Below, one piece after another: positions 31,664 through 39,918 of a DNA stretch of 57,356 nucleotides; the stretch's first letter is position 1; the number at the start of each line of letters is the position of its first letter. The notes under the pieces were generated by a model that saw nothing but the letters and a program-made list of their open reading frames with translations, did no database searches and had not been told where the DNA came from. This DNA comes from Methylobacterium isbiliense (GTDB lineage: Bacteria > Pseudomonadota > Alphaproteobacteria > Rhizobiales > Beijerinckiaceae): assembly GCF_022179325.1 (NCBI RefSeq), contig NZ_BPQQ01000044.1, forward strand, positions 1 to 57,356. Direction: 5' to 3'. The position numbers were made by a program, and so were the translations under genes.

Positions 31664-32815
31664 TCAGCGGATCAGCGCGTGGGTGAGGCGACCCCCGGAC
31701 GGCGGGCCAGTCTCCGGGACAGCCTGGGCGGAGTAGACGAGGTTCTGGCGGGACCCCTCGCGCAGGTAGTAGGCCTGCGCGCCGTCGGGCAGGATAGCGG
31801 GGGGCAGGGCGGCGCTGCGCAGTTCCGGCCCCACCTCGATCCGGGCGCCCGGCGCGGCGGGCCGGAAGGCGAGGCCGCACAGGTCCGGTGCGAGCCGGCT
31901 CGCGCGCAGCCGCCCCTCCCCCTCTGCCGGCACGGGACGGCGCTCGGCCGGATCGGCCCCGAAGGCCACGCGGCGGCAGGAGGAGCGGGCCGGCGCGATC
32001 AGTTCCTCGACGAGGACGACGGGGGCGGCGGCCGGGGTCTCACGGACCGGAGCCGGCGGGCCGGGCGGCTCCGCCTCGGCCGTCTGCGCGGCCGGCGCGA
32101 GCGGTTCATCGGCGCGACTCCCTGAAGGCGTGCGGCCCTGCAGCGTGCCGAGCGCCGCCGCGACGGCGAGCCCGGCCGCGACCGCGGCCGGCAGGGCGAA
32201 CCGACTGCGACCCGGTGCGGCCGGCTCCATCGCCGCCGGCCGGGTCAGCGCGTCGAGGGCCGCGGGCACGGAGCCGGAGGGCAGGAACATGGGCGGGCGG
32301 GCGCGCCCGAGGGCGCCGAACGTCCGCTCGGCCTCCTCCCGCTCCGGCCCCTGCGGCAGCAGGACGGCGAGATCGGCCTGCGGTGCCCCGGCGAGCAGGT
32401 CGCGGGAGCGGGCGAGCTTGTCGAGGAGGGCATAGTCGCCGGGCTGGATCGCGAGGTCGAGGTCGACTGCGCCGGTGGCCCAGAGCACGAGATCGGCCTC
32501 GCCCGGCTCGGCCGCGAGGCGCAAACCCCGCGCGATCAGGCCGTGCGCGAGGCAGACCGGAACCTCCCAGGAGCGGCCGGCCTCGAAGGAGCCGGAGAGG
32601 CGCAACGCGTGCGGCACGCCCGCCATCCCCGGAAGCCGCGCGAGCGGCCCGCCGGGCGCGGCGAGCCGTGCGTAATCCGACGACCAGGGCAACGGCCGGT
32701 AATCGCCCTCCGCGAAGGCCGCCGAGGCCGGCAGCCCGGGGCGCGGCTGCAGCGCGCACAGCCGCAGCGGCCCGCCCGTCGTCGGCACCACGACCAGCAC
32801 CGATCGCGGTGTCAT
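31664..32815 (-). CDS. Membrane-anchored protein with Lon/S16-like N-terminal domain
   Basis: 383 aa from ATG 32815; seven more residues are possible from 32836. The N-terminal ~155 residues read like a Lon-type domain: SGSFEAGRSWEVPVCLAHGL (~74-93, with Ser82 where Lon has GPSAG), LVLWATGAVDLDLAIQPGD (~109-127, like TGEIDLxGxVxPVGG), then Lys133 in LLDKLARSRDLL and LAVLLPQG. Ser82 and Lys133 match the Ser/Lys dyad positions. A single TM at ~205-225 leads to a Pro/Ala linker and a beta-rich C-terminal domain with two Cys (~295-383), predicted periplasmic. The fold is my inference from pattern; the family is not recognised. Confidence 0.75.
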   Translation of the reverse strand: MTPRSVLVVVPTTGGPLRLCALQPRPGLPASAAFAEGDYRPLPWSSDYARLAAPGGPLARLPGMAGVPHALRLSGSFEAGRSWEVPVCLAHGLIARGLRLAAEPGEADLVLWATGAVDLDLAIQPGDYALLDKLARSRDLLAGAPQADLAVLLPQGPEREEAERTFGALGRARPPMFLPSGSVPAALDALTRPAAMEPAAPGRSRFALPAAVAAGLAVAAALGTLQGRTPSGSRADEPLAPAAQTAEAEPPGPPAPVRETPAAAPVVLVEELIAPARSSCRRVAFGADPAERRPVPAEGEGRLRASRLAPDLCGLAFRPAAPGARIEVGPELRSAALPPAILPDGAQAYYLREGSRQNLVYSAQAVPETGPPSGGRLTHALIR

Positions 32816-32848
32816 GCCGCCTCGCCGGTCATGCACGGACCGGCGCCG

Positions 32849-33367
32849 TCACAGCAGGAAGACCGCGCTGGCGGGATCGCCGAGCAGGCGCCCGAGCCGC
32901 TCCGCCTCCGGCACGGCGGGATCGAGGGCGAGCACGATGCTGCCGTCCACCGGCTCGCCGAGATCGAGGCGCACCGCCTCCTCCCCGCGCATCGCCTCGA
33001 TCACCCGCGGCATCCGGCCCTCGCCGCGCAGGATCAGGAGCGGGGGCGCATCCGCCTCCGCGGGCAGGATGTCGAGCGCGAACGGCCCGACCCGCCGGGA
33101 GGACAGGGGGCCGTCGGAAGCCGCCACCGCGAGGGGAGCGTGCGCGAGCGCCTGCGCGGCGAGCATCGACCGGTAGCGGCGGGCAATTGCGGGATCGTGG
33201 CGGATCGCCCGCTCCACCGCGAGGTCGACCACACGGCCGGGCTCGCGGGTCGCATGGGTCCAGAGCGCCGCATGGGTCGGGCCGCCGGCCGGCACCGAGG
33301 CGCGCAGAAGCCCGCGTGCCGCGTGGATCTCGGCGAGGAGACGCGCCGCGTCGTCGGTCCCGGTCAT
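32849..33367 (-). CDS. Hypothetical cytosolic protein of the envelope cluster
   Basis: 172 aa, no signal peptide or TM. Its ATG overlaps the previous stop (ATGA), so it is translationally coupled to the 469-aa gene. A helical N-terminal half (AARLLAEIHAARGLL, VVDLAVERAIRHDPAIARRY, MLAAQALAHAPLA) is followed by a beta-rich C-terminal half (RVGPFALDILPAEADAPPLLIL, SIVLALDPAVPEAERLGRLL). The shape is reminiscent of small regulators or adaptors. No family recognised. Confidence 0.75.
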   Translation of the reverse strand: MTGTDDAARLLAEIHAARGLLRASVPAGGPTHAALWTHATREPGRVVDLAVERAIRHDPAIARRYRSMLAAQALAHAPLAVAASDGPLSSRRVGPFALDILPAEADAPPLLILRGEGRMPRVIEAMRGEEAVRLDLGEPVDGSIVLALDPAVPEAERLGRLLGDPASAVFLL

Positions 33368-34773
33368 GCTGCCTCCCCCGCATAGGCCGCCGCGAAGGCC
33401 TGCGCGAAGACCGCCCGGTCCGCCGCGAAGGCCGCGTCGAGGCCCTGCCGCCGGTCCAGGGCCTCGGCCGCCCGGACGAAGCGGCCGGTCTCCTCGGCGA
33501 GGCGGACCAGCGCCGCATCCATCGCGGCGAACCCTGACGCCACCCGCGCGCGGTCGTCGAATCCGGCCCGGCGGATCCGGCGCAGGTCGGCCTCCGCCTC
33601 CCGGAGCGCGGCCTGCGCCTCGGCGTCGAGGTCGTCGGCGAGGCCGGTGGCGGCGAGCCGCAGGGCGGCGGCGATGCGCAGCATCCGCCCGAGATGGTGC
33701 GCCAGGTCGGCCGCCCGGGCGGCCAGCGCCCGGTACTCCTCCGCCTCGGCGCAGGAGGCACGGGCGGCGAGATCCGCCCCGCCGCCACCCCGGCGCAGGC
33801 GGTTGGCGAGACCGGACTGGACCCGCCCGAAACTCGCCGCCCGCAACGCCGTCAGCGGGCGCGTGCGGTGGAACGGTTCGAGGCGCAGCAAGTCCGCGAG
33901 ATCATTGCGCTCGGACCCGGTCAGGACCTTGGGGCCGTCCGGCAGGTCCGCGAGCAGGTCGGCTAGGGACGCGGCGGGCTCGCCCTGGGCGAGGTCGGAG
34001 AGCGAGGCGGTGAGGCGTTCCTCCCAGCCCTCCATCGCGTCGAGGGAGGCGGCGGCGGAAAGGCCGTCCAGCCCCTCCCGCACCGCGGCGGCCGCCTCGA
34101 AGGTCACGAAGTGCTCGGCTACGGTCCGGAAGCCCGGCCGCTCGCCCGCCGCCATCTCGGCGCGCCAGAAGGCCAGGATGTCGTCGTCCGTGAAGGCGGA
34201 GCGGCCGCGCAGGAAGCCCAGGATGCCGCGGAAGCGCCGCTCCGAGGCCAGAAGCGGCAGGTGGTCGCTGCGGTAGGCGGCCAGATGACGGGCGAGGCGC
34301 TTGGCGAGCCGCTCGGCCTCGTCCGGCTCCTTTGCCAGATCATCGAACCAGCCGGTGACGAGCGGGAACTGCGCCAGATCCTCCGCGGTCAGCACGAACT
34401 CGGCGAGGGCGAGGAGCCGCGCGAGCCCGGCCCAGGTCGTGCGCCACGGCCGCGGCGCGGCAAGCGTGAGGCCGCGAGCATCCGCGGCGGCCGCTCCGGC
34501 GCTGGCTCCGGCGAAGCGGGCCGCCAGCGCCTCCGGCGTCGCGAGACGCGGATCGAGCGCCAGGGTGACGAGGTCGCGGCCCGCGCCCGCGCCCGTCAGC
34601 CGGGCGAGCCCCGCCAGGGCGTGCGCGAGGTCCCAGAGCGGCTTGTCGCGGTTCGGCCGCACCGCGCCGGTGACGACGCGCGCGAGCCACGCCCGGTCCG
34701 CGCGGGACAGCTCTCGGCCCTCGCCGACATTGGCCAGATCCGCCGCGCAGCGCTCGTCGTAACCGCCGCTCAT
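33364..34773 (-). CDS. Large helical cytosolic protein, first gene of the envelope cluster
   Basis: 469 aa, not recognised. GGGAGG before ATG 34773 gives a firm start. No signal peptide or TM. Nearly all predicted helices: SRADRAWLARVVTGAV, PLWDLAHALAGLARLTG, TWAGLARLLALAEFVLTAEDL, ERLAKRLARHLAAYRSDH, then a charged, coiled-coil-prone C-terminal third (ADLAHHLGRMLRIAAALRL, DAEAQAALREAEADLRRIRR). Being first and soluble in a set of exported proteins, it may be the cytosolic regulator or scaffold of the system. The coupling to the 172-aa gene suggests the two products bind. Confidence 0.75.
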   Translation of the reverse strand: MSGGYDERCAADLANVGEGRELSRADRAWLARVVTGAVRPNRDKPLWDLAHALAGLARLTGAGAGRDLVTLALDPRLATPEALAARFAGASAGAAAADARGLTLAAPRPWRTTWAGLARLLALAEFVLTAEDLAQFPLVTGWFDDLAKEPDEAERLAKRLARHLAAYRSDHLPLLASERRFRGILGFLRGRSAFTDDDILAFWRAEMAAGERPGFRTVAEHFVTFEAAAAVREGLDGLSAAASLDAMEGWEERLTASLSDLAQGEPAASLADLLADLPDGPKVLTGSERNDLADLLRLEPFHRTRPLTALRAASFGRVQSGLANRLRRGGGGADLAARASCAEAEEYRALAARAADLAHHLGRMLRIAAALRLAATGLADDLDAEAQAALREAEADLRRIRRAGFDDRARVASGFAAMDAALVRLAEETGRFVRAAEALDRRQGLDAAFAADRAVFAQAFAAAYAGEAA

Positions 34774-35149
34774 CCGCCTCCCTGTCCCGGGTCATCGCCA
34801 TTGCACTGCCGACCCGCCGGACGGCACATGGTTAAACGCCGGTTCATCATTCGTCACCCCCTTCTGATCTGAAGGAGATGCTGGTCTCGCGCGGCCGGGT
34901 GCGGAGAGGGGGGCGATGCCGATCCCGGGGCCGCCCTGGGAGCCGTTGGGCGATCCCGCAAGACAAGGCCCTCCGGAGCACCGGCCGCGGAGACCTTCGG
35001 CTCGGAGCAAGCCTGACCCGGCGATGCCCTCGTGCGCGGCGAGGCTGCCTAAGATTACGCCAGCGGCTCAACGCGGCAGACCGGTCCGATCAGGCCCGGA
35101 TGGTTGCCCTCGTGAACGAGACCACCTGTCGCAGAGTTCCGGGAAAGAC
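34774..35149. other. Promoter region of the envelope cluster and spacer
   Basis: No gene. On the minus strand the ~100 bases before 34773 include a relatively AT-rich stretch (around 34829-34866) where the cluster promoter probably lies. No operator or clear -35/-10 pair was found. Confidence 0.4.
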
Positions 35150-35223
35150 TGGAGCGGGCGAAGGGAATCGAACCCTCGTCTTCAGCTTGGAAGGCTGCGG
35201 CTCTGCCATTGAGCTACGCCCGC
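35150..35223 (-). tRNA. tRNA-Gly (anticodon TCC)
   Basis: 74 bases with encoded CCA. Acceptor GCGGGCG/CGCCCGC, D stem GCTC/GAGC, anticodon loop CTTCCAA (anticodon TCC), T loop TTCGATT. All stems pair. Confidence 0.96.
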
Positions 35224-35603
35224 GCGGCAAGCAGCGCGATGCTACGCCTGCTCGACGTCCGGCGGCTTGATACCCCAGAGCGCGCGTCCGGGCAAGGTCA
35301 GGCCGGGGCGGATCTCGTGCTGCCAGGGCTCGCCGGCGCCGTTCCGGCCCGCAAGCAGGCAGGTCGCCGGACATCCCTCCGGACCCTCGGCAGGACCGTC
35401 CCGGAGACGGTTCGTTCGCATGGTAAGCCATTGACACATCTGCGATCGGGTGGATACGGGGCACGTGGCGCGGCGCGGGATGGCCGAGGGGCAGCCGCCC
35501 TGCGGGCCGGCGCCGGATCCCCGGGGGGCGGCGGTTCACCTGCCGCAAGGACCGCCACGGACGAGACCCCGTCGAATCACATCGACCAGCTGGAGGCACG
35601 GCG
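35224..35603. other. Intergenic region between tRNA-Gly and the aldolase gene
   Basis: About 380 bases. A minus-strand open frame (35242-35439, 65 codons) ends in a fairly protein-like stretch (LTLPGRALWGIKPPDVEQA) but has no start context or family resemblance. Nothing else is supported. Confidence 0.35.
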
Positions 35604-36242
35604 GTGACCGAGAGCCGAGCGCGCGAAGACCTGACCCGATTCGCCAAGTCCCTGTTCGACCGTGGCTATTCGGTCGGCTCCTCGGGCAACATCAGCGTCG
35701 CCGTCGAGGACGGGATCCTGATCACCCCGACCAATTCCTGCCTCGGCTTCCTCGATCCCGCCCGGATCGCGAAGCTCGACCGCACGGGGCGGCACGTCGG
35801 CGGCGACAAGCCGTCGAAGGAAATCTTTCTCCACCAAGCCTTCTACGACACCCGGCCCGGGACCGGCGCCGTCGTGCACCTGCACTCCACCTACGCCACC
35901 GCCCTGTCCTGCCTCGCCGACACCGATCCCGAGGACGCCATCCCGCCGCTGACGCCCTACGTCGTCATGCGCGTCGGCCGCGTGAAGCTCCTGCCCTACG
36001 TCCGCCCGGGCGATCCGCGCATGGGCGAGATGATCCGCGCGCTCAACGGCAGCCACGCGGCGGTGCTGCTCGCCAATCACGGCCCGGCGGTCTCGGCGGG
36101 CGACCTCGCCACGGCAGTGTTCGCCGCCGAGGAGCTTGAGGAGACGGCCAAGCTCGTCACCCTGCTGAGGGATCGCCCGACGCGCCACCTCGACGAGGCC
36201 CAGGTGCAGGAGCTCGTCCGGGTCTTCGGCGCCGGCCGCTGA
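35604..36242 (+). CDS. otnC: Class II aldolase, OtnC-like (3-oxo-tetronate 4-phosphate decarboxylase)
   Basis: 212 aa. GTG start at 35604 with GGAGG 8 bases upstream. The class II aldolase/adducin fold is seen from SSGNISV (~29-35), ITPTNSCLGFLD, the metal ligands of HLHST (~93-97), and LLANHGPAVSAG (~154-165) with a third His. OtnC releases CO2 from 3-oxo-tetronate 4-phosphate in D-threonate/L-erythronate catabolism. The usual partners (otnK kinase, otnI isomerase, dehydrogenase) are not adjacent, so the substrate here is not certain; a fuculose-phosphate-aldolase-like role is the alternative. Confidence 0.75.
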   Translation: MTESRAREDLTRFAKSLFDRGYSVGSSGNISVAVEDGILITPTNSCLGFLDPARIAKLDRTGRHVGGDKPSKEIFLHQAFYDTRPGTGAVVHLHSTYATALSCLADTDPEDAIPPLTPYVVMRVGRVKLLPYVRPGDPRMGEMIRALNGSHAAVLLANHGPAVSAGDLATAVFAAEELEETAKLVTLLRDRPTRHLDEAQVQELVRVFGAGR

Positions 36243-36387
36243 CGCAGGCGGGCTCATCCACACCATCCGGACGCGGTTGTGTGGCGCGGGCCGCGCAACC
36301 GTGGTTTCTCGGTCTCGTGCGCCGAACCGGTCACCGCGTCGGTGCATGATGGCGGTGGAACAGCCTGGGCAGCACGGCGGGAGCGGC

Positions 36388-37353
36388 ATGGCGGGGTCGG
36401 GGCAGGTCGAGGCCGAGGCGGAGAGGGTTTCCGCCGCAGCGCCGTCGGTCGGGCTCGCCGCCGTCATCATCGCGGCGACGAAGGGCGAGCCGCGGGTGCT
36501 CACGGTGCCGGTTCCGGGCCAGCCGGCGGGCCGCGCCGAGGGGCTGCCGGCCGGTCCCCTGGAGGCCGCCCACCCGACGCTGGAGCGCGGCCTGCGCGCC
36601 TGGGTCGAGCGCCGGACCGATCAGGTGCTGGGCTACGTCGAGCAGCTCTACACCTTCGGCGACCGCAACCGCGGGCCGGACGGCGCCGGGCGCCACGCGC
36701 TCTCGGTGGCCTATCTGGCGCTGGTCCGCGAGGCGCGTCCGGCCCGCACGCCCGAGGCGGTGTGGCAGGGCTGGTACCGCTACTTCCCCTACGAGGATCG
36801 GCGCGCGGGTCCGCCCGCCGGCCTCGATGCCCTCGCCGGGCGCCTCGACGCCTGGGCCCGGGCCGCGCCCGAGCCGGGCGAGCGCCGCCGCCGGCTCGAC
36901 CGCATCGGGCTCAATTTCGGCGTGGCCGGGAGCTGGAACGAGGAGCGGGTGCTGGAGCGTTACGAATTGCTGTTCGAGGCTGGGCTGGTGCCGGAGGCGG
37001 GCGCCCCGGACATGGCGGCCGGCCAGCCAATGGCGCTCGACCACCGCCGGATGCTGGCGACCGCCCTCGGCCGGCTGCGGGGCAAGATCAAGTACCGGCC
37101 GGTGGTGTTCGAATTGATGCCGCCGGCCTTCACGCTCGGCCAGCTGCAGCGGGTGGTGGAGGCCCTTTCGGGCGTGCGGCTGCACAAGCAGAACTTCCGC
37201 CGCCTCGTGGCGCAGCAGGGGCTGGTCGAGGAGACCGACGCGATCAGCGCCGAGACCGGGGGGCGCCCGGCGCGACTGATGCGCTTCCGCCGCGAGGTGC
37301 TGCTGGAGCGCCCTGCCCCCGGCCTGCGCCTGCCGCCCGGCCGGCGCGGGTAG
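36388..37353 (+). CDS. NadQ-like NAD metabolism transcriptional regulator
   Basis: 321 aa from ATG 36388, chosen for the GGGAG four bases before it; ATG 36349 or 36346 adds a short, low-complexity N-terminus. The N-terminal ~200 residues look like a degenerate Nudix domain (AAVIIAATKGEPRVLTVP; RTDQVLGYVEQLYTFGDRNR; SVAYLALVRE). The C-terminal ~100 form a winged-helix NrtR-type DNA-binding domain (KIKYRPVVFELMPPAFTLGQ, LQRVVEALSG, HKQNFRRLV). In alphaproteobacteria this arrangement is NadQ, a repressor of NAD biosynthesis genes, which are not in the window. The Nudix box is not obvious, so it probably senses rather than hydrolyses. Confidence 0.78.
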   Translation: MAGSGQVEAEAERVSAAAPSVGLAAVIIAATKGEPRVLTVPVPGQPAGRAEGLPAGPLEAAHPTLERGLRAWVERRTDQVLGYVEQLYTFGDRNRGPDGAGRHALSVAYLALVREARPARTPEAVWQGWYRYFPYEDRRAGPPAGLDALAGRLDAWARAAPEPGERRRRLDRIGLNFGVAGSWNEERVLERYELLFEAGLVPEAGAPDMAAGQPMALDHRRMLATALGRLRGKIKYRPVVFELMPPAFTLGQLQRVVEALSGVRLHKQNFRRLVAQQGLVEETDAISAETGGRPARLMRFRREVLLERPAPGLRLPPGRRG

Positions 37354-37361
37354 CGGTCATA

Positions 37362-37397
37362 CGAAATCCGATTGATTGCTTCGCAATGCGGATTTCG
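37362..37397. repeat. Intergenic palindrome (REP-like)
   Basis: CGAAATCCG...CGGATTTCG arms with inner ATTGC/GCAAT pairs around a TTC loop. It lies 8 bases after the NadQ stop. Short palindromes of this type are probably dispersed in the genome; only one copy is in view. Confidence 0.6.
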
Positions 37398-37424
37398 GCT
37401 TCGCTCAGACGCCGCGCGGGCTTC

Positions 37425-37464
37425 TGATACCGCTTCCGGAAGGGATCTCCCGGAAGCGGTATCA
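37425..37464. terminator. Strong bidirectional hairpin between convergent genes
   Basis: Perfect 15-base arms, TGATACCGCTTCCGG and CCGGAAGCGGTATCA, around a 10-base loop. The right arm overlaps the stop codon of the minus-strand phosphatase gene. It could terminate transcription from both sides or be a second REP-like element. Confidence 0.65.
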
Positions 37465-38187
37465 CTCGCGGCGCAGCAGCCGGTCCACCACCACGTCCGA
37501 CCAGAAGCCGGGACGGAAGTCGCGCCGCAGCGCCTCCGGGTCGTAGACGGTCTCGACCCAGTCGAGGAAGCTCAGGCCCCGCGCTTCGCCCTCCCGGCGG
37601 TAGCGGTCGAAGAACGCGTCGAGGATGCCGGTCTTGGCGAAGCGGAAATGGCCGAAGCGCGGCGAGAGCTGCCGGGCCGCCTCCGCCACCGGGCGCCCCT
37701 CGTGCAGCACGAGGTAGAGGGCGGCGGCGAAGCCCGCCCGGTCCGCGCCCGACTTGCAGTGGAGCACCGCCGGATACTCGATGCCGGCGAAGAAGTCGCG
37801 GGCCGCGAGCAGCATCTGCCGGTCGGGAGCCTCGCGCGAGCGCACCACGAACTCCACCAGCCGCAGGCCCTCGCGCTCGCAGGCCTCGCGCTGCAGCTGC
37901 CAGGAGCCGTGCTCGCGCCCGCCGCGCAGCGAGATCACGGTGCGCACGCCCCGGCGCTTGAACCACGCGAGGTCGTGCGGCGCCGGCTGGGCCGAGCGCC
38001 AGAGCAGGCCCCGCCCCACCCGGTGGCGGTTGAGATAGGCGAGGCGCAGCACGCCGTGGTCGACGAGCAGCATGTTCGCCCAGGCCCGGATCCGGCCGCG
38101 GCGGCCGCTGATCGGCTGCTCCCAGCGCGCGATGCGGGCCATGCGCCGGGCGTAGCGGGTCTCGGGTGGGAGAAGGCGGTTGAACAC
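37462..38187 (-). CDS. Protein tyrosine/dual-specificity phosphatase
   Basis: 241 aa from GTG 38187 (VFNRLLPPETRYARRMARIA); ATG 38142 is the alternative, and the longer frame to 38361 looks non-coding. The P-loop CX5R is HCKSGADRAG, so it is a cysteine phosphatase. RSAQPAPHDLAWFKRRGVRTVISLRG is the usual N-terminal block of the Siw14/DSP type. Bacterial members of this type dephosphorylate tyrosine, inositol or polyphosphate substrates. It is a single gene, convergent with the NadQ gene and divergent from a GNAT gene. Confidence 0.85.
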   Translation of the reverse strand: MFNRLLPPETRYARRMARIARWEQPISGRRGRIRAWANMLLVDHGVLRLAYLNRHRVGRGLLWRSAQPAPHDLAWFKRRGVRTVISLRGGREHGSWQLQREACEREGLRLVEFVVRSREAPDRQMLLAARDFFAGIEYPAVLHCKSGADRAGFAAALYLVLHEGRPVAEAARQLSPRFGHFRFAKTGILDAFFDRYRREGEARGLSFLDWVETVYDPEALRRDFRPGFWSDVVVDRLLRRE

Positions 38188-38431
38188 GCGGGGCGACGGA
38201 CCGGCGAGAGGACGGGCGGGCAGGCAGGCCTGCCCGCCGGGCGGCGGCTGTTCCTGAAGGGTTTCGGCATGTAGCAGCCGCGTGTCGCCTCCGCAACGAT
38301 GCGGACGCTTCGGTGCCGGCAAACCAGCGTGGCATTGCACTTGCTCCCCGCCTTCCCGCATCGTGTGGACGGGCTCGCGCGATCACGCAAAGCGACGCGC
38401 GGTCGGTCCTTCGGAGGTGGGGGGAGAGGTC

Positions 38432-38938
38432 GTGCGCACACAGGTCACCAGCATCCGCCGGGCACGGTCGGACGATGCCCCGATGCTGTCGCAGGTCTTC
38501 GATGCGGCGTGGCGCGAAGCCTATCAGGGCATCATCCCGGGGGTCGCCCTCGACCGTATGCTGGCCCGGCGCGGGCCGGCGTGGTGGCGCTCGACGATCG
38601 GGCGCGGCCGGCCGCTCGTGGTGCTCGACATCGGCGAGAGGGTGGTAGGCTACGTCTCGTACGGCCGCTGCCGGGACCGCGCCCTCGCGGCAGAGGGCGA
38701 GATCGACGAGATCTACCTCGACCCGGCCTATCAGGGGCTCGGCTACGGCACCCGCCTGTTCCGGGCCGTGCGCAACGACCTCGCCGACCGCGACGTGCCG
38801 CGGGTCGCCGTCTGGTCGCTCACCGAGAACGTCCGCGCGCGCGGCTTCTACGAGCGCCTGGGCGGGCGGGTGATCGCCGAGGCGACCGACCGCGTCGCCG
38901 GCGTCGTGCTGCCGAAGGTCGCGTACCTGTTCGCCTGA
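38432..38938 (+). CDS. GNAT family N-acetyltransferase
   Basis: 168 aa; GTG start at 38432 with GGGGAGAGG before it. Motif A (acetyl-CoA pyrophosphate loop) is seen in EIDEIYLDPAYQGLGYGTRL (Q/RxxGxG/A), and motif B in WSLTENVRARGFYERLGG. It transfers an acetyl group from acetyl-CoA to an amine; the substrate is not readable. The N-terminus (RRARSDDAPMLSQVFDAAWREAYQGI) is typical. It may share the divergent promoter region with the phosphatase. Confidence 0.88.
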   Translation: MRTQVTSIRRARSDDAPMLSQVFDAAWREAYQGIIPGVALDRMLARRGPAWWRSTIGRGRPLVVLDIGERVVGYVSYGRCRDRALAAEGEIDEIYLDPAYQGLGYGTRLFRAVRNDLADRDVPRVAVWSLTENVRARGFYERLGGRVIAEATDRVAGVVLPKVAYLFA

Positions 38939-39052
38939 GCGCCTGCGGAGAGCGGCGGCGCGCATCGCGCCGCAACAAGCTTGTGCTGACGAACGGCTGT
39001 CTCTAAGCAGCGGCGAATACGGGGTGCCGCGCCCCAAGGGGAGCTATTCGTC

Positions 39053-39583
39053 ATGCGTCTCGACGCCATCGCCATCGGCAAGAACCCGCCCGACGACGTC
39101 AACGTCGTGATCGAGGTCCCGGTCGGCGGCGAGCCGATCAAGTACGAGATGGACAAGGATGCCGGCACCCTGGTGGTCGACCGCTTCCTCTACACGGCCA
39201 TGCACTATCCGGGGAATTACGGGTTCATCCCGCACACCCTGTCGGGTGACGGCGACCCGTGCGACGTGCTGGTCGCCAACACGCGGGCGATCGTGCCGGG
39301 GGCCATCATGAGCGTGCGCCCGGTCGGCGTGCTGATCATGGAGGACAATGCCGGCGAGGACGAGAAGATCGTCGCGGTGCCCTCGCGCCACCTCACCAAG
39401 CGCTACGACCGGATCGAGAACTACACCGACCTGCCCGACATCACCCTGCACCAGATCCAGCACTTCTTCGAGCACTACAAGGATCTGGAACCCGGCAAGT
39501 GGGTGAAGGTGGTGCGCTGGGGCGACAAGGCCGAGGCGCAGCGCCTCATCCTCGAAGGCATCGAGCGCGCCAAGAAGGCCTGA
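39053..39583 (+). CDS. ppa: Inorganic diphosphatase
   Basis: 176 aa, family I soluble pyrophosphatase that hydrolyses pyrophosphate to phosphate and drives biosynthesis. The metal-binding signature DGDPCDVLV is at about 64-72, and [25 protein letters not shown] and [17 protein letters not shown] are in the expected order. AAGGGGAGC precedes the ATG. It stands alone. Confidence 0.97.
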   Translation: MRLDAIAIGKNPPDDVNVVIEVPVGGEPIKYEMDKDAGTLVVDRFLYTAMHYPGNYGFIPHTLSGDGDPCDVLVANTRAIVPGAIMSVRPVGVLIMEDNAGEDEKIVAVPSRHLTKRYDRIENYTDLPDITLHQIQHFFEHYKDLEPGKWVKVVRWGDKAEAQRLILEGIERAKKA

Positions 39584-39604
39584 CGGCGAAGCGTCGGGCC
39601 GGCC

Positions 39605-39865
39605 TCACGCCCTGAGGCCGCCCTCGTCCCAGACGCTCCAGCGGAAGACCTCGCGCCCGGCGCCGTCGAGGATCTGCACCGCCTCCGCGGCGGGGCCGGC
39701 CCGCTGCGGCACCCGGGCGCGGCGGAACAGGCGAAGCGCCCGCTCCCGGGCGGCCTCCAGGCCGGCCACGCGCACCGAGGTCCGCTGGATCAGGCCCTCG
39801 GGCCCGGTGACTTCGATATGGAAGGTCTCGCGCAACGATCGGTGCTCCTCGGGGGCGCCCTCCAT
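39605..39865 (-). CDS. Small DUF6894-like protein
   Basis: 86 aa from ATG 39865. A beta-alpha-beta layout: FHIEVTGPEGLIQRTSVRVAG, then a helix LEAARERALRLFRRARV, then AVQILDGAGREVFRWSVWD. The pattern (strand, D/G turn, helix with A..eA, strand with Gr.vf.w) resembles DUF6894, a common small protein in these bacteria. No function is known. It is convergent with ppa and possibly co-transcribed with nothing else. Confidence 0.6.
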   Translation of the reverse strand: MEGAPEEHRSLRETFHIEVTGPEGLIQRTSVRVAGLEAARERALRLFRRARVPQRAGPAAEAVQILDGAGREVFRWSVWDEGGLRA

Positions 39866-39918
39866 ACGGAACTGCGCCCCGTCGCGCCAGCGCGCCCGAG
39901 GTCCCGCGCCGGCACGCC

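Noticed and set aside
35096-35256. Plus-strand frame across tRNA-Gly reading GAGEGNRTLVFSLEG
   Set aside because: Well-known false protein produced by reading through an antisense tRNA.
35242-35439. 65-codon minus-strand open frame with a protein-like C-terminus
   Set aside because: It has no recognisable family or ribosome site. High GC produces many such frames.
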